From positions 1-42,047 of the forward strand of contig NZ_RYFI01000025.1 of NCBI RefSeq assembly GCF_004103825.1: DNA of 42,047 nucleotides, read 5' to 3'. The stretch's first letter is position 1, and each line of letters begins with the position of its first letter. Under the pieces are notes generated by a model. The model did no database searches. It was not told the origin of the DNA and saw only the letters and a list, made by a program, of their open reading frames with translations. The DNA is from Hansschlegelia zhihuaiae (GTDB lineage Bacteria > Pseudomonadota > Alphaproteobacteria > Rhizobiales > Methylopilaceae). A program made the position numbers and the translations under genes. Below, one piece after another: positions 33,581 to 42,047 of the stretch.

Positions 33581-33798
33581 GCCGCGCGCGCCTCGCGAGT
33601 TTCGCCGTCTTCGTCGTGGCGGCGGTCGCCGGGCTTGTGGCCTTCGCAGCCGCCGACTCGGTGGCGCTGGCGTTCGGGGCGTTCTTCGCGATCGGACTGG
33701 TCGGCATGTGGCTCGCGGGCCGGGTCTTCGACCGGCTGGCGACGCCCGAGGAGCGCCGGAGCGACCTCGAGGACCGGGTCCGCAACCCCGACCTGTGA
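33577..33798 (+). CDS. Small two-helix membrane protein ending the capsule operon
   Basis: 73 residues; ATG overlaps the ThDP gene stop (ATGA). Two hydrophobic helices (about 7-27 and 30-48) and a charged tail (EERRSDLEDRVRNPDL). No family recognised. Coupling suggests it is real and expressed with the kpsS operon. It converges on the nucleotidase gene, 4 bp apart. Confidence 0.68.
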   Translation: MSRARLASFAVFVVAAVAGLVAFAAADSVALAFGAFFAIGLVGMWLAGRVFDRLATPEERRSDLEDRVRNPDL

Positions 33799-33802
33799 AG
33801 CG

Positions 33803-34573
33803 TCAGCGCGGCTCGTCGGCCGCGACTATCGCGAGCGCGGAGAGGAACCCCGGCAGGTCGTCGGTGACGTGGTCGACATGGGGGCCGGCCTCGGCGTCGT
33901 CGGCGGCCGTCAGGCGCTCCAGGCCCTCGGGCTCGCCATCCCTCGGGGTGACCAGCACGGTGCGCATGCCGAGCGTGTGCGGAACGACGAGGTTCTTGGA
34001 CAGGTCTTCGAACATCGCGGCGCTCGCCGGCGTGATTCCGTGGAGCTTGAGGAAGGCGTCATAGGCGACGCGCTCCGGCTTCGGCACGAAGCCGGCCGCC
34101 GCGATGTCGAAGACGTCCTCGAACAGATCGGCGACGCCGAGCCGCGAGGCGACGCTCTCGGCGTGGCGGCGCGAGCCGTTGGTCAGGATGAAACGCCGGC
34201 CGGGAAGCCGCGCGATCGCGGCCGCAAGCTCGGGGGCTGGTACCAGCACCGAATGGTCGATGTCGTGCACGAAGGCGAGGAAATGGTCGGGATCGAGCCC
34301 GTCCTCGGCCATCATGCCGGCGAGCGTCGTGCCGTGCTGGCGGTAGTAGTATTTCTGCAGCGCCCGCGCCGAGATGCCGTCGAGCCCGGTGCGCTCCATG
34401 ACATAGGCCGTGATCTTGGCGTCGATCTGGTCGAACAGCCGCGACGAGGCCGGATAGAGGGTGTTGTCGAGGTCGAAGACCCAGGTCTCGACATGGTCGA
34501 AGCCCTTGGCCTCGGCCGCGCGCGCGTGGCCTTTCAGGGCTTCGAAGCTGTCGGGATCTGGCATGTCGTTCAT
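33803..34573 (-). CDS. HAD-superfamily pyrimidine 5'-nucleotidase
   Basis: 256 residues from the ATG 34571-34573. HAD motifs: I FDLDNTLYP (nucleophile and acid Asp), II ILTNGS, III KPER, IV FEDLSKN. This is the pyrimidine 5'-nucleotidase subfamily that in Rhizobiales usually lies next to argB, as here with one small gene between. It dephosphorylates UMP/CMP-like nucleotides in the cytoplasm. Confidence 0.85.
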   Translation of the reverse strand: MNDMPDPDSFEALKGHARAAEAKGFDHVETWVFDLDNTLYPASSRLFDQIDAKITAYVMERTGLDGISARALQKYYYRQHGTTLAGMMAEDGLDPDHFLAFVHDIDHSVLVPAPELAAAIARLPGRRFILTNGSRRHAESVASRLGVADLFEDVFDIAAAGFVPKPERVAYDAFLKLHGITPASAAMFEDLSKNLVVPHTLGMRTVLVTPRDGEPEGLERLTAADDAEAGPHVDHVTDDLPGFLSALAIVAADEPR

Positions 34574-34717
34574 GGAACGCCGTTCATCCGGTGGGCCGCG
34601 GCCGCATAAAGCTTCGCGCGGTCGGGTGAACGACGTCTTTTCGCGCCGCAGCACGGCTTTTCCAAGGCGTCGGACGAGACTGAGTCTGCCGGCTCTCTGC
34701 GACGGTCATGGGTCGGC

Positions 34718-35050
34718 CTAGCGAATAAGGGCGGCGTCGAGCGCCGCCGCGCCGCGGGCGAGCGCGTAGGAGACGGGCGACGGGGCGCCGGCGAGGACGA
34801 GAAGGGCGAGCGTCAGCGCGATCCAGATCCCGGCGGCGATCCGCGGCCCCTGCTGCAGATAGACGACCGCGACCAGCAGGTGGATGACGGCGAGCAGATG
34901 CTGCGGAACGCCCGACCAGAGCGTAGGGACGAGGAAGATCACGAGACCGACCAGACCCATCGCGATCGCGAATTCGCCGAGGCTACGGCGCTTCGCCTGC
35001 GGCGGCGCCGTTTCGCGGGTCTCGGGACGCTTGAACGGGACGACGGTCAT
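34718..35050 (-). CDS. Small membrane protein of unknown function
   Basis: 110 residues with three predicted helices (about 25-45, 50-66, 70-88) after a basic N-terminus (FKRPETRETAPPQAKRR). It follows argB by 10 bp on the same strand. I do not recognise a family. Probable argB operon member. Confidence 0.65.
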   Translation of the reverse strand: MTVVPFKRPETRETAPPQAKRRSLGEFAIAMGLVGLVIFLVPTLWSGVPQHLLAVIHLLVAVVYLQQGPRIAAGIWIALTLALLVLAGAPSPVSYALARGAAALDAALIR

Positions 35051-35060
35051 GGCGCGCAGT

Positions 35061-35951
35061 CTAGCGCGTGATGAGCGTTCCCGCCCCTCCCTCCGTGAGG
35101 AGTTCGATCAGCACCGCATGCGGCGTCTTGCCGTCGAGGATGACGACGCCCTCGACCCCGCGCTCGACCGCGTAGATGCAGGTCTCGACCTTCGGGATCA
35201 TGCCGCCCGAGATCGTGCCGTCGGCGATCAGCCGGCGCGCCTGCTCGACCGACAGCTGGTCGATGAGGTTCCGGTCCTTGTCGAGCACGCCGGGCACGTC
35301 GGTCAGCAGCAGCAGGCGCTTGGCCCCGACAGCGCCCGCGATCGCGCCTGCGAACGTGTCGGCGTTGACGTTGTAGGTCTGCGGGCCGTCGATCGCGCTC
35401 GCGACCGGCGCCACGACCGGAATCAGGTCGGACGCGATCACCCAGTCGAGCACGGTGCGGTCGACCCGATCGGGCTCGCCCACGAAGCCGAGATCGACCA
35501 CCTCCTCAATCTTGCTTTCGGGGTCGATGACGCTGCGCGTCACCTTGCGCGCCGCCACCATCCCGCCGTCCTTGCCCGACAGCCCGATGGCGCGGCCGCC
35601 CTCGGCGTTGATCGAGGCCACGATGTTCTTGTTGATCGAGCCCGCGAGGATCATCTCGACGACCTCGACGGTCGCCTGGTCGGTGACGCGCAGGCCCGCC
35701 TTGAACTCCGATTTGATGCCGAGCCGGTCGAGCATCGCGCCGATCTGCGGCCCGCCGCCATGCACGACCACCGGATTGATGCCGACCTCCTTGAGGATCG
35801 CGACGTCCTGCGCGAACCAGCGCGCGGCCTCCGCGTCGCCCATGGCGTGGCCGCCATACTTCACCACGATGGTCGCGGCGTCGTAGCGCTGCATGTAGGG
35901 CAGCGCCTCGACCAGGATGCGCGCGGTGTCGTGCGGATTGGCGGCGGTCAT
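35061..35951 (-). CDS. argB: Acetylglutamate kinase
   Basis: 296 residues, amino-acid kinase fold. [10 protein letters not shown] (phosphate loop), [32 protein letters not shown] and [26 protein letters not shown] are ArgB signatures; [12 protein letters not shown] closes the site. Second step of arginine synthesis: ATP plus N-acetylglutamate to the 5-phosphate. The arginine-sensitive N-terminal helix of longer enzymes appears present ([16 protein letters not shown]). Possible upstream partner engB is absent. Confidence 0.95.
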   Translation of the reverse strand: MTAANPHDTARILVEALPYMQRYDAATIVVKYGGHAMGDAEAARWFAQDVAILKEVGINPVVVHGGGPQIGAMLDRLGIKSEFKAGLRVTDQATVEVVEMILAGSINKNIVASINAEGGRAIGLSGKDGGMVAARKVTRSVIDPESKIEEVVDLGFVGEPDRVDRTVLDWVIASDLIPVVAPVASAIDGPQTYNVNADTFAGAIAGAVGAKRLLLLTDVPGVLDKDRNLIDQLSVEQARRLIADGTISGGMIPKVETCIYAVERGVEGVVILDGKTPHAVLIELLTEGGAGTLITR

Positions 35952-35995
35952 CGGCCTCTGGCGTCGTCTGTCTGGAAAAATCGGCGGCGGGGGTT

Positions 35996-38137
35996 CTAGA
36001 CGGTCCGGCGCGACGGCTCAATGACGCTCCGCGCGGCGCGCTGGCGCTTGTCGCGCGCGGCGCGCGAGCCGATGGAGCGAAGCTCGCTCACCAGCCGGTC
36101 TCCGTACCACACCTCGAAGGCCGACGCCGGCATCGGGCGACCGAACAGATAGCCCTGGGCGTGCGTGCAGCCGTGGCTGGTCACCAAATCGAGCTGTTCA
36201 GCGGTCTCGACGCCCTCGGCTACGGTCTCGAGGCCGAGGCTCTCGGCCATGCCGATCACCGTGCCGACGACCACCCGCGCGCCTTCGGCGCGCGCGGCGT
36301 CGTTCACGAAGCCGCGGTCGATCTTCAGCACGTCGATAGGTAGCCGCGTCAACACCGCGAGGTTCGAATAGCCGGTGCCGAAGTCGTCGATCGCGACCCG
36401 CACGCCGACCTCCTTCAGCGGCGCGAGTTCGCGCGCCGCATGCTCGGGATCGCCCATCGCGGCGCTCTCGGTGATCTCGAGCTCGATCTGAGAGGGAGAC
36501 GCCCCCGCCGCCTGGATTATGTCGAGCGTTGTCTCGGCGAAGCGCGGCTTGCGGAACTGCAGGGGCGAGACGTTTACGGCGACACGCAGCTCGATCCCCT
36601 TCTTGGCCCACTCTGCTGCGGTGCGGCTCGCCTCGCCGAGGACGAAGCGCCCGAGCGGCTCGACGAGGCCGCACTCCTCCGCGATCGGGATGAATTCGGC
36701 CGGCGAGATCATGCCGCGCATGGGATGGCGCCAGCGCAGCAGCGCCTCGCAGCCCGCGACCGCGCCGGTCTTCAGCGCGATCTGCGGCTGGTAGTGCAGT
36801 TCGAGCTCGCGGGTCTCGATCGCGCGCCTGAGGTCCTGTTCGAGGCGCAGCCGGCCATAGGCCATGCGGTTGAGCTCGGCGCCGGCCATGCGGATGGTCT
36901 GGGGGCCGGCCGCGCGGGCTGCCGACAGCGCAGCGGAAGCGCTTCGCAGCAGGCCGGCGGCCTCGTCGCCATCCTCGGGCGCCAGAGCCACGCCGATCGA
37001 CAGCGCCGCCATGACGCGATGCTCGCCGACCTCGAGCGGCTCTTCGAACGCCGCGATCGCCGCCCTGGCGAGCGACGTCGCCGCGTCTGCGTCCGCGCCA
37101 TGCGCGAAGAAGGCGAAGCCGAAATCCGAGATGCGCGCGACCATGACGGACTGCTCGCCTTCGAGCCGGCGTCCCCTGGCCCAGGCCGCCGCGGCGATCG
37201 ACAGACGCCTCGCCGCCGCCTTGACGGTCTCGTCGCCGAGCTGCTGGCCGAGCCCCGCGGCCACCCGGCTCAGGCCCTCCACCTCGATCTTGGCGATCGC
37301 CAGCGTCTGGCCGAGTTGCAGCGCCACCGCGAGCCGGCTCGTCAGGCTCGCGCGGTTCGGCAGCCGCGTCAGCGGATCGTCGAAGGTGAGGCGATGAAGC
37401 GCATCGGCGTTCTCGGCAAGGTCGCGGGCGATCGCAAGATGGGCGCGGGCGAGCGCGCCCACCTCGTCGCGACGGATCCCGGCGGCGCGCACCTCCTCCT
37501 CGGCGGCGCCCGGGCGCGCCACCGCGCGCGTCAGGGCGCGCAGCGGCGCCGCCGCACGGTCGACCGCCAGGGCGAGCGAGGGAAGCGCGAGCGCGAAGAA
37601 GGCCAGCGCGGCCAGCAGCCCCTGGCCCACGGCGTCCCGGCCCGCGGCGTTCGCCGGGGCGAGCGTCACAGCAAAGCGCAGAATCGCGCGCTCTCCGTTG
37701 GGAAGCAGCACCGCCTTGGCGGCGTGCGCGAGACCGCCGCTTTCACTGATCGCGGTCTCGGGCGAAGCCTCGGTCTTCGCGAGAGTCGCTGCGGATGGCG
37801 ACAAGCCGCTTTCGGCCGGAGGGCTGCCGACGATCGGGGTTCCGTCGGGACGGGCAAGGAAACCGTAGGAAAATCCGGGGTCGAGGAGGCGCGACGCGGC
37901 GCCCGCCAGGGTCAGCCGGCCATTCGCCAGATCGGCCGCGATGAGGTCAGCCTCCGCCGCCGCCGCGACCTCGATCGCATGCGCCGCCGTCTGACGGACA
38001 TGCGCCGCTCCGATCGCGATCAGCAGCGCGGCGAGAACGGCGAGCATGGCGCCGACGAGCAGCGCGGCGCGAGCCGCAAGGCCCCGCCACCAGCGCCCGT
38101 CTGACCGGTCCGCGCCAGCTGCTCCGTCTTGTGCCAT
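35996..38137 (-). CDS. Membrane protein with degenerate GGDEF and intact EAL domain
   Basis: 713 residues from the ATG at 38135-38137 (an ATG 28 codons upstream at 38221 is possible). Two helices (about 21-44 and 172-192) frame a periplasmic domain, then a HAMP-like linker. The GGDEF motif has become SDFGF (337-341), so no cyclase activity is expected. EAL is intact: EALLRW (464), [27 protein letters not shown] and AEGVET. Likely cyclic di-GMP phosphodiesterase, with the dead GGDEF perhaps binding GTP. It is upstream of argB, 44 bp apart, same strand. Confidence 0.88.
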   Translation of the reverse strand: MAQDGAAGADRSDGRWWRGLAARAALLVGAMLAVLAALLIAIGAAHVRQTAAHAIEVAAAAEADLIAADLANGRLTLAGAASRLLDPGFSYGFLARPDGTPIVGSPPAESGLSPSAATLAKTEASPETAISESGGLAHAAKAVLLPNGERAILRFAVTLAPANAAGRDAVGQGLLAALAFFALALPSLALAVDRAAAPLRALTRAVARPGAAEEEVRAAGIRRDEVGALARAHLAIARDLAENADALHRLTFDDPLTRLPNRASLTSRLAVALQLGQTLAIAKIEVEGLSRVAAGLGQQLGDETVKAAARRLSIAAAAWARGRRLEGEQSVMVARISDFGFAFFAHGADADAATSLARAAIAAFEEPLEVGEHRVMAALSIGVALAPEDGDEAAGLLRSASAALSAARAAGPQTIRMAGAELNRMAYGRLRLEQDLRRAIETRELELHYQPQIALKTGAVAGCEALLRWRHPMRGMISPAEFIPIAEECGLVEPLGRFVLGEASRTAAEWAKKGIELRVAVNVSPLQFRKPRFAETTLDIIQAAGASPSQIELEITESAAMGDPEHAARELAPLKEVGVRVAIDDFGTGYSNLAVLTRLPIDVLKIDRGFVNDAARAEGARVVVGTVIGMAESLGLETVAEGVETAEQLDLVTSHGCTHAQGYLFGRPMPASAFEVWYGDRLVSELRSIGSRAARDKRQRAARSVIEPSRRTV

Positions 38138-38340
38138 GGAGAGCGTTCGTCCACGTGAGGCGATCAACGCACCATTTCTGACGAGAGATGTTAACGAAGC
38201 GTCGACGATATCTCTCAACATCGTCGAAAGACCGAGATGACGCCCTCATTCTTCAATCGCCGCAACCAAACGGAAAGGCCCGGACGGCTAGCGTCGGGTC
38301 CTGGCCGTCATCCTTTCGGGCGGCCGAAGGAGCAATCGCG

Positions 38341-39360
38341 ATGGCCGTGCTCATCACCGGCGGCGCCGGCTATATCGGGTCGCACATGGCGCTCGCGCTG
38401 CGCGACGCGGGCGAGGCGGCCGTGGTGCTGGACGATCTGTCGACCGGATCGCGCGACGCGGTTCCGGCCGGCGTGCCGCTGGTCGTGGGCGACGTCGGCG
38501 ACGAAGCGCTCGTGCTGCGCACCCTGGCGGCCCACCAGATCGACGCCGTGGCGCATTTCGCGGGACGCATCATCGCGCCCGAATCCATAACCGACCCGCT
38601 CGGCTACTACGCCGCCAACACCGGCAAGACCCGCGTGCTGCTCGGCTCGCTGGTGGCGGCCAACGTCAAACGGTTCATCTTCTCGTCGACCGCCGCTGTC
38701 TATGGCCTCGCGCCTGTGACGCCGACGCCGGAGAGCGCGCCGCTCGACCCCGCCTCGCCCTACGGCGCTTCGAAGATGATGTCGGAGCGCGTGCTGCGCG
38801 ACGTCTCGGTCGCCCACGGCATGAGCTTCGTGGCGCTGCGCTACTTCAACGTCGCGGGCGCCGACCCGCAGATGCGGACCGGGCAGCGCGCGGCCGGCGC
38901 CGCCAATCTGATCACCGTCGCGACCCGCGCCGCGCTCGGCCTCAACCAGGGGCTCGACATCTTCGGGACCGACCTGCCGACGCCCGACGGGACTGGCGTG
39001 CGCGACTACATCCACGTCTCCGACCTCGCCGACGCCCATGTCGCGGCGCTCAGGCACCTTCGAGCCGGCGGCGGAAGCCTCACGCTCAATTGCGGCTATG
39101 GCTGGGGCTATTCGGTGCGCGACGTCGTGGCGGCGGTGCGACGGGTTTCCGGGTCGGACTTCCCCGTGCGTGAAAAGCCCGCGCGGCCGGGCGATCCGCA
39201 TGTCTCCATCGCAGACGCCACGCGCATCCGGGAGGCGCTCGGGTGGCGGCCCGCCCGCGCCGATCTCGACCTCATCGTCGGCGACGCGCTGCGGTGGGAG
39301 CAGCTTTGGTGGTCGGGCGCGGAACGCCGCCCCGACATGGCGGGACGGCGCGCGCGTTAG
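38341..39360 (+). CDS. galE: UDP-glucose 4-epimerase
   Basis: 339 residues, extended SDR. TGGAGYIGSH (6-15) binds NAD; YGASK is the catalytic Tyr/Lys; RYFNVAGADP and GTGVRDYIHVSDLADAH are GalE hallmarks. Interconverts UDP-glucose and UDP-galactose for surface polysaccharides. AAGGAG site before the ATG. It may serve the capsule locus 5 kb away but is a separate unit. Confidence 0.92.
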   Translation: MAVLITGGAGYIGSHMALALRDAGEAAVVLDDLSTGSRDAVPAGVPLVVGDVGDEALVLRTLAAHQIDAVAHFAGRIIAPESITDPLGYYAANTGKTRVLLGSLVAANVKRFIFSSTAAVYGLAPVTPTPESAPLDPASPYGASKMMSERVLRDVSVAHGMSFVALRYFNVAGADPQMRTGQRAAGAANLITVATRAALGLNQGLDIFGTDLPTPDGTGVRDYIHVSDLADAHVAALRHLRAGGGSLTLNCGYGWGYSVRDVVAAVRRVSGSDFPVREKPARPGDPHVSIADATRIREALGWRPARADLDLIVGDALRWEQLWWSGAERRPDMAGRRAR

Positions 39361-39385
39361 AGGTTCTTCGTCGGACTTCGCCGGC

Positions 39386-39550
39386 TCAGAACACTGCGAG
39401 ATACTTCAGCAGCGAGATGATGCCGATGATGATCACGATGATGCGGATGATCTGCTTGGCGCGGCCGTCGATCGGCAGCATCCCGACGAGGTAGAGCACG
39501 AGGAAGATCACCAGAATGGTGATCACGATGCCGATAAGGGCGCCTTCCAT
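39386..39550 (-). CDS. Small two-helix membrane protein (Thivi_2564-like)
   Basis: 54 residues beginning MEGALIGIVITILVIFLVLY, a short hinge MLPIDGRAKQ, then a second helix IIRIIVIIIGIISLL. This two-helix pattern with the central MxxDG turn matches the Thivi_2564 family of small membrane proteins. GAAGGA lies at ribosome-site distance. Function unknown. Convergent with galE. Confidence 0.75.
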   Translation of the reverse strand: MEGALIGIVITILVIFLVLYLVGMLPIDGRAKQIIRIIVIIIGIISLLKYLAVF

Positions 39551-39704
39551 GATTGGTCATCCTTCGCTGGACGCCTCGGGAAACGTCTGAGACCGTCGGC
39601 CCGTCCCGATTTACGCGCCGCCGCACTGTGGAAACGCGTCCACGCCGCGGTCGTTCCGGAATGTCTTCCTGATCTTTTGGCGGAGGCGGGCGGCGCGCCG
39701 GCCG

Positions 39705-40223
39705 TCAGCCCGCCACAGCCGATCTCGGCCCGGCCTTCGCGGTCGCGAGCGCGCGGCCGAAGGCGTCGGCGAAATCCGCGCGCTCGTCGGGAGACAGCGC
39801 GCCGCCGAGGTCGAGCTGCGAACCGCGGGCCGCGACCGCGACGCGCGTCATCCCGAAATCGACGTCCGACTCGGTCTCGATCCGCACCCAGAGCGGGTTG
39901 AAGCGCCATTCCCGCGACGCGCCGCGGGCCGAGATCTTGCGCACCACGAGTTCGACATAGGTGAGGACGACCTGTTCGCAGGCCCGCGCCTGCGCGAAGG
40001 AGAAGCGGAAGGCGAGCCAGAGCGCGAACACGTCGAGGCCGAGGAAGCCGATCACCGGCCACGCCCCGATCAGCACGAAGGGCACGCTCACGATCGCCGA
40101 CAAAGTCGCGAAGGCGGCCAGCACGATCGCGACGCCGCGGGGCCCGAGCGAGCGGTGCGGCCGAATCTCGGCCGCGAACACCCGGTCGTCGAAGCCCCCG
40201 TCGGTGCTGGCTTGCTCGATCAT
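39705..40223 (-). CDS. DUF2244 integral membrane protein
   Basis: 172 residues. FAAEIRPHRSLGPRGV near the N-terminus, two helices (about 30-70) and a C-terminal beta-rich part EWRFNPLWVRIETE match DUF2244. In Hyphomicrobiales it is commonly divergent from nth, as here with a 20-bp gap. Role unknown. Confidence 0.85.
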   Translation of the reverse strand: MIEQASTDGGFDDRVFAAEIRPHRSLGPRGVAIVLAAFATLSAIVSVPFVLIGAWPVIGFLGLDVFALWLAFRFSFAQARACEQVVLTYVELVVRKISARGASREWRFNPLWVRIETESDVDFGMTRVAVAARGSQLDLGGALSPDERADFADAFGRALATAKAGPRSAVAG

Positions 40224-40243
40224 CCGTTCAGTATAAGCCGTTC

Positions 40244-40990
40244 ATGACCGTCCGTCAGTCTTCCAAGCGCCGCGACCCGATCAAGTCCGAGGTCAGGCCT
40301 AAGGACCCGGCCGCCGCGAAGCGGCCGCCCGCCGCCCCGCGCCGGCTGAAGCCCGCGGTCGTGGAGGAAATCTTCCGCCGGTTCCATGAGCGGGACCCCG
40401 AGCCCCGGGGCGAGCTTGAGCATGTCGACCCATACACGCTGCTGGTCGCGGTCGTGCTGTCGGCGCAGGCGACCGACGCCGGCGTCAACAAGGCCACCCG
40501 AAAGCTGTTCGCCCAGGCCTCGACGCCCGAGGCGATGGTCGCGCTCGGCGAGGAGCGGGTGCGCGAGCTGATCCGCACGATCGGGCTCTACCGCAACAAG
40601 GCCAAGAACGTCGTCGCGCTTTCCGAACGGCTGATCGCCGAGCATGGCGGCGCGGTGCCGCCTTCGCGCGCGGCGCTCGAGCTTCTGCCCGGCGTCGGCC
40701 GCAAGACCGCGAATGTCGTGCTCAACACCGCCTTCGGCGAACCCACCATCGCGGTCGACACGCATCTGTTCCGCGTCGGCAACCGCACCCGGCTCGCGCC
40801 GGGCAAGACGCCGCTGGAAGTGGAGCTCGGCCTCGAGAAGGCGGTGCCGGCCGCCTACGCCCGCCACGCCCATCACTGGCTGATCCTGCACGGCCGCTAT
40901 GTCTGCAAGGCGCGCAAGCCCGAATGCTGGCGCTGCCTGATCGAGGATCTCTGCCCGTTCGAGCCGAAGACCCCGGCGCCGACTGCGTGA
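40244..40990 (+). CDS. nth: Endonuclease III (DNA glycosylase/AP lyase)
   Basis: 248 residues, with a basic ~35-residue N-terminal extension typical of Rhizobiales. LVAVVLSAQATDAGVNKAT opens the fold; the helix-hairpin-helix LPGVGRKTANVVLN carries the catalytic Lys, and VDTHLFRV the catalytic Asp. The [4Fe-4S] cluster is C-x6-C-x2-C-x5-C at the C-terminus (CKARKPECWRCLIEDLC). Removes oxidised pyrimidines in base-excision repair. Confidence 0.95.
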   Translation: MTVRQSSKRRDPIKSEVRPKDPAAAKRPPAAPRRLKPAVVEEIFRRFHERDPEPRGELEHVDPYTLLVAVVLSAQATDAGVNKATRKLFAQASTPEAMVALGEERVRELIRTIGLYRNKAKNVVALSERLIAEHGGAVPPSRAALELLPGVGRKTANVVLNTAFGEPTIAVDTHLFRVGNRTRLAPGKTPLEVELGLEKAVPAAYARHAHHWLILHGRYVCKARKPECWRCLIEDLCPFEPKTPAPTA

Positions 40991-41037
40991 TGTAAAAATG
41001 TCGGCGCGCAGGTCAGGCTTGGCGACGACGATCCGCC

Positions 41038-41718
41038 TCAGCCATTCTTCCTGGTCGCGAGCCAGATGACGTGGCGGGCGCCCTTGCCGTTGTCGCTGGC
41101 GTAGACGCGATGATCCTCGACCGTGAAACCCGCGAAATGCAGCCGCTTGGCGAAGGCCTTGTCGGGCCCCTGCGACCAGACCGCGAGGATGCCGCCGGCC
41201 TTCAGCGCAGCCCGCGCCGAGCCGAGACCGATCTCGTCATAGAGGCCGTCATTGCCGGCCGAGGTCATCGCCTCCGGGCCGTTGTCGACGTCGAGCAGGA
41301 TCGCGTCCCAGGCCCCTTGCGCCGAGCGGATGACGGCGCCGACGTCCTGCTCCCGGATCTCGACCCGCGGATCGGCGAGGCTCTCGCCAAAAATCTCCGC
41401 CATCGGGCCACGCGCCCAGGCGACCACAGCCGGCACCAGCTCGGACACCACGACCTTGGCTTCCGCGGGCAGGCTCTTCAGCGCGGCGCCGAGCGTGAAA
41501 CCCATGCCGAGCCCGCCGATCAGCACTTTTGGGCTCTTGCGGATCCCGATTCGGGCGCAGGGCAGCGTCGCGAGCGCCTTCTCCGACCCGCTCAGCCGGC
41601 TGTTCATCAGCTCGTTGTGGCCAAGCCGGATCGAGAACTCCTGGCCCCGCCTCAGGAGACGAAGGTCATGCCTGCCGCCGGGCGCCTTGGCGCTGTCGAG
41701 CAGTTCCCAGGGGATCAC
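41038..41718 (-). CDS. Spermidine synthase-like methyltransferase-fold protein
   Basis: 226 residues. VLIGGLGMGFTLGAAL is the class-I Rossmann motif of spermidine/spermine synthases and VVVSELVPAVVAWA the acidic loop; AILLDVDNGPEAMTS resembles the decarboxy-SAM/amine site region. The N-terminal beta domain of true SpeE is shortened, so aminopropyl transfer is not certain. Its ATG overlaps the upstream MFS stop by 4 bp. Confidence 0.75.
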   Translation of the reverse strand: MIPWELLDSAKAPGGRHDLRLLRRGQEFSIRLGHNELMNSRLSGSEKALATLPCARIGIRKSPKVLIGGLGMGFTLGAALKSLPAEAKVVVSELVPAVVAWARGPMAEIFGESLADPRVEIREQDVGAVIRSAQGAWDAILLDVDNGPEAMTSAGNDGLYDEIGLGSARAALKAGGILAVWSQGPDKAFAKRLHFAGFTVEDHRVYASDNGKGARHVIWLATRKNG

Positions 41719-42047
41719 GCCCGGACCGTCCGGGCCGTCGGAAACCGTCGTCCGATCAGCAGGAACGACAGCGCCGCGGCGCCCGCCACGGCCGAAAGAT
41801 ACCAGCCGACCGCCGCGATCCCGTGATCCTTCGCGAGCGCGGTCGCGACGTACGGCGCGGGCGAGGCCCCGAGGATCCCCGCGAGCGTGAACGCGACCGA
41901 CGCGCCCGTGTAGCGCACCGCGGTCGGGAAAAGTTCGGCGAGCGCGGCGCCGAGCGGGCCGTAGGTGAGCCCCATCAGCCCGAGTCCTATCGACAGGAAC
42001 AGCGTCACCGAGACCGCGTCGCCCGCCACGAACAGCGGCTCCAACGC
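41715..42047 (-). CDS. MFS transporter, C-terminal part (5' end beyond window)
   Basis: The last 111 codons of a major-facilitator (MHS metabolite:H+ symporter-like) protein. GLGLMGLTYGPLGAALAELFPTAVRYTGAS is the typical segment between helices of the sialate/MHS group; three further helices follow. Substrate unknown. Overlaps the spermidine-synthase-like gene, so the two are co-translated. Confidence 0.8.
   Translation of the reverse strand, partial: ALEPLFVAGDAVSVTLFLSIGLGLMGLTYGPLGAALAELFPTAVRYTGASVAFTLAGILGASPAPYVATALAKDHGIAAVGWYLSAVAGAAALSFLLIGRRFPTARTVRA

Noticed and set aside
36440-38104. 554-codon plus-strand frame
   Set aside because: Antisense to the EAL protein; no recognisable domains.

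Overview
The window is GC-rich, densely coding DNA from the chromosome of an alphaproteobacterium, most likely in the order Hyphomicrobiales (Rhizobiales). The evidence is the gene complement: an ornithine decarboxylase behind a long structured leader, homospermidine synthase of Blastochloris length, a bioA-bioZ pair, argB next to a HAD pyrimidine 5'-nucleotidase, DUF2244 divergent to nth, an ECF sigma factor with a DUF1109 (NrsF-type) anti-sigma factor, and KpsC/KpsS-type capsule genes. A methylotroph-like or Methylopila-like genus is only a guess. I see no tRNA, rRNA, CRISPR array, insertion sequence or prophage.

Layout. 1-4.3 kb: the end of a ferredoxin-NADP reductase, then a leftward heme-uptake operon (TonB-dependent heme receptor, an unusual HasA hemophore fused to RTX repeats, heme oxygenase). 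4.3-6.2 kb: a Tat-exported OpgG/OpgD-type glucan protein and a tiny exported peptide. 6.6-9.2 kb: modABC molybdate importer; modB has no conventional start codon. 9.2-11.6 kb: a 560-nt leader with attenuator-like structure (speF-type RNA), ornithine decarboxylase and a GNAT acetyltransferase. 11.5-12.1 kb: an exported protein of unknown function.

12.2-16.1 kb is the most striking block. The nrsF-sigF pair is divergent from a four-gene bufferin operon: DUF2282 precursor peptide, DUF692 multinuclear iron oxygenase, DUF2063 partner and DoxX membrane protein. Two matching GTAACG/CG(A/T)A promoter-like elements face outward between them. The precursor is a RiPP-type metal-binding peptide whose cysteines would be modified by the oxygenase-partner pair; the sigma/anti-sigma pair probably induces it under metal stress.

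16.1-25.2 kb: an RTX protein built from four exact-period 417-bp repeats, homospermidine synthase, a Cache-GGDEF-EAL protein, a 673-bp gene-free stretch with inverted repeats, and bioA-bioZ. 25.2-33.8 kb: a capsule locus with a Wza/KpsD-like lipoprotein, an alkaline-phosphatase-superfamily membrane transferase and a short KpsC-like Kdo transferase leftward, and KpsS-like protein, SDR, ThDP enzyme and a small membrane protein rightward as one overlapping operon. 33.8-38.1 kb: pyrimidine 5'-nucleotidase, a small membrane protein, argB and a second EAL protein with a decayed GGDEF. 38.3-42 kb: galE, a small membrane protein, DUF2244, nth, a spermidine-synthase-like protein and the end of an MFS transporter.

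Functional themes are iron/heme and molybdate acquisition, metal-stress defence by a modified peptide, polyamine (putrescine to homospermidine) synthesis, calcium-binding secreted RTX proteins, and cell-surface polysaccharide. The secretion systems needed for the two RTX proteins are not in the window.
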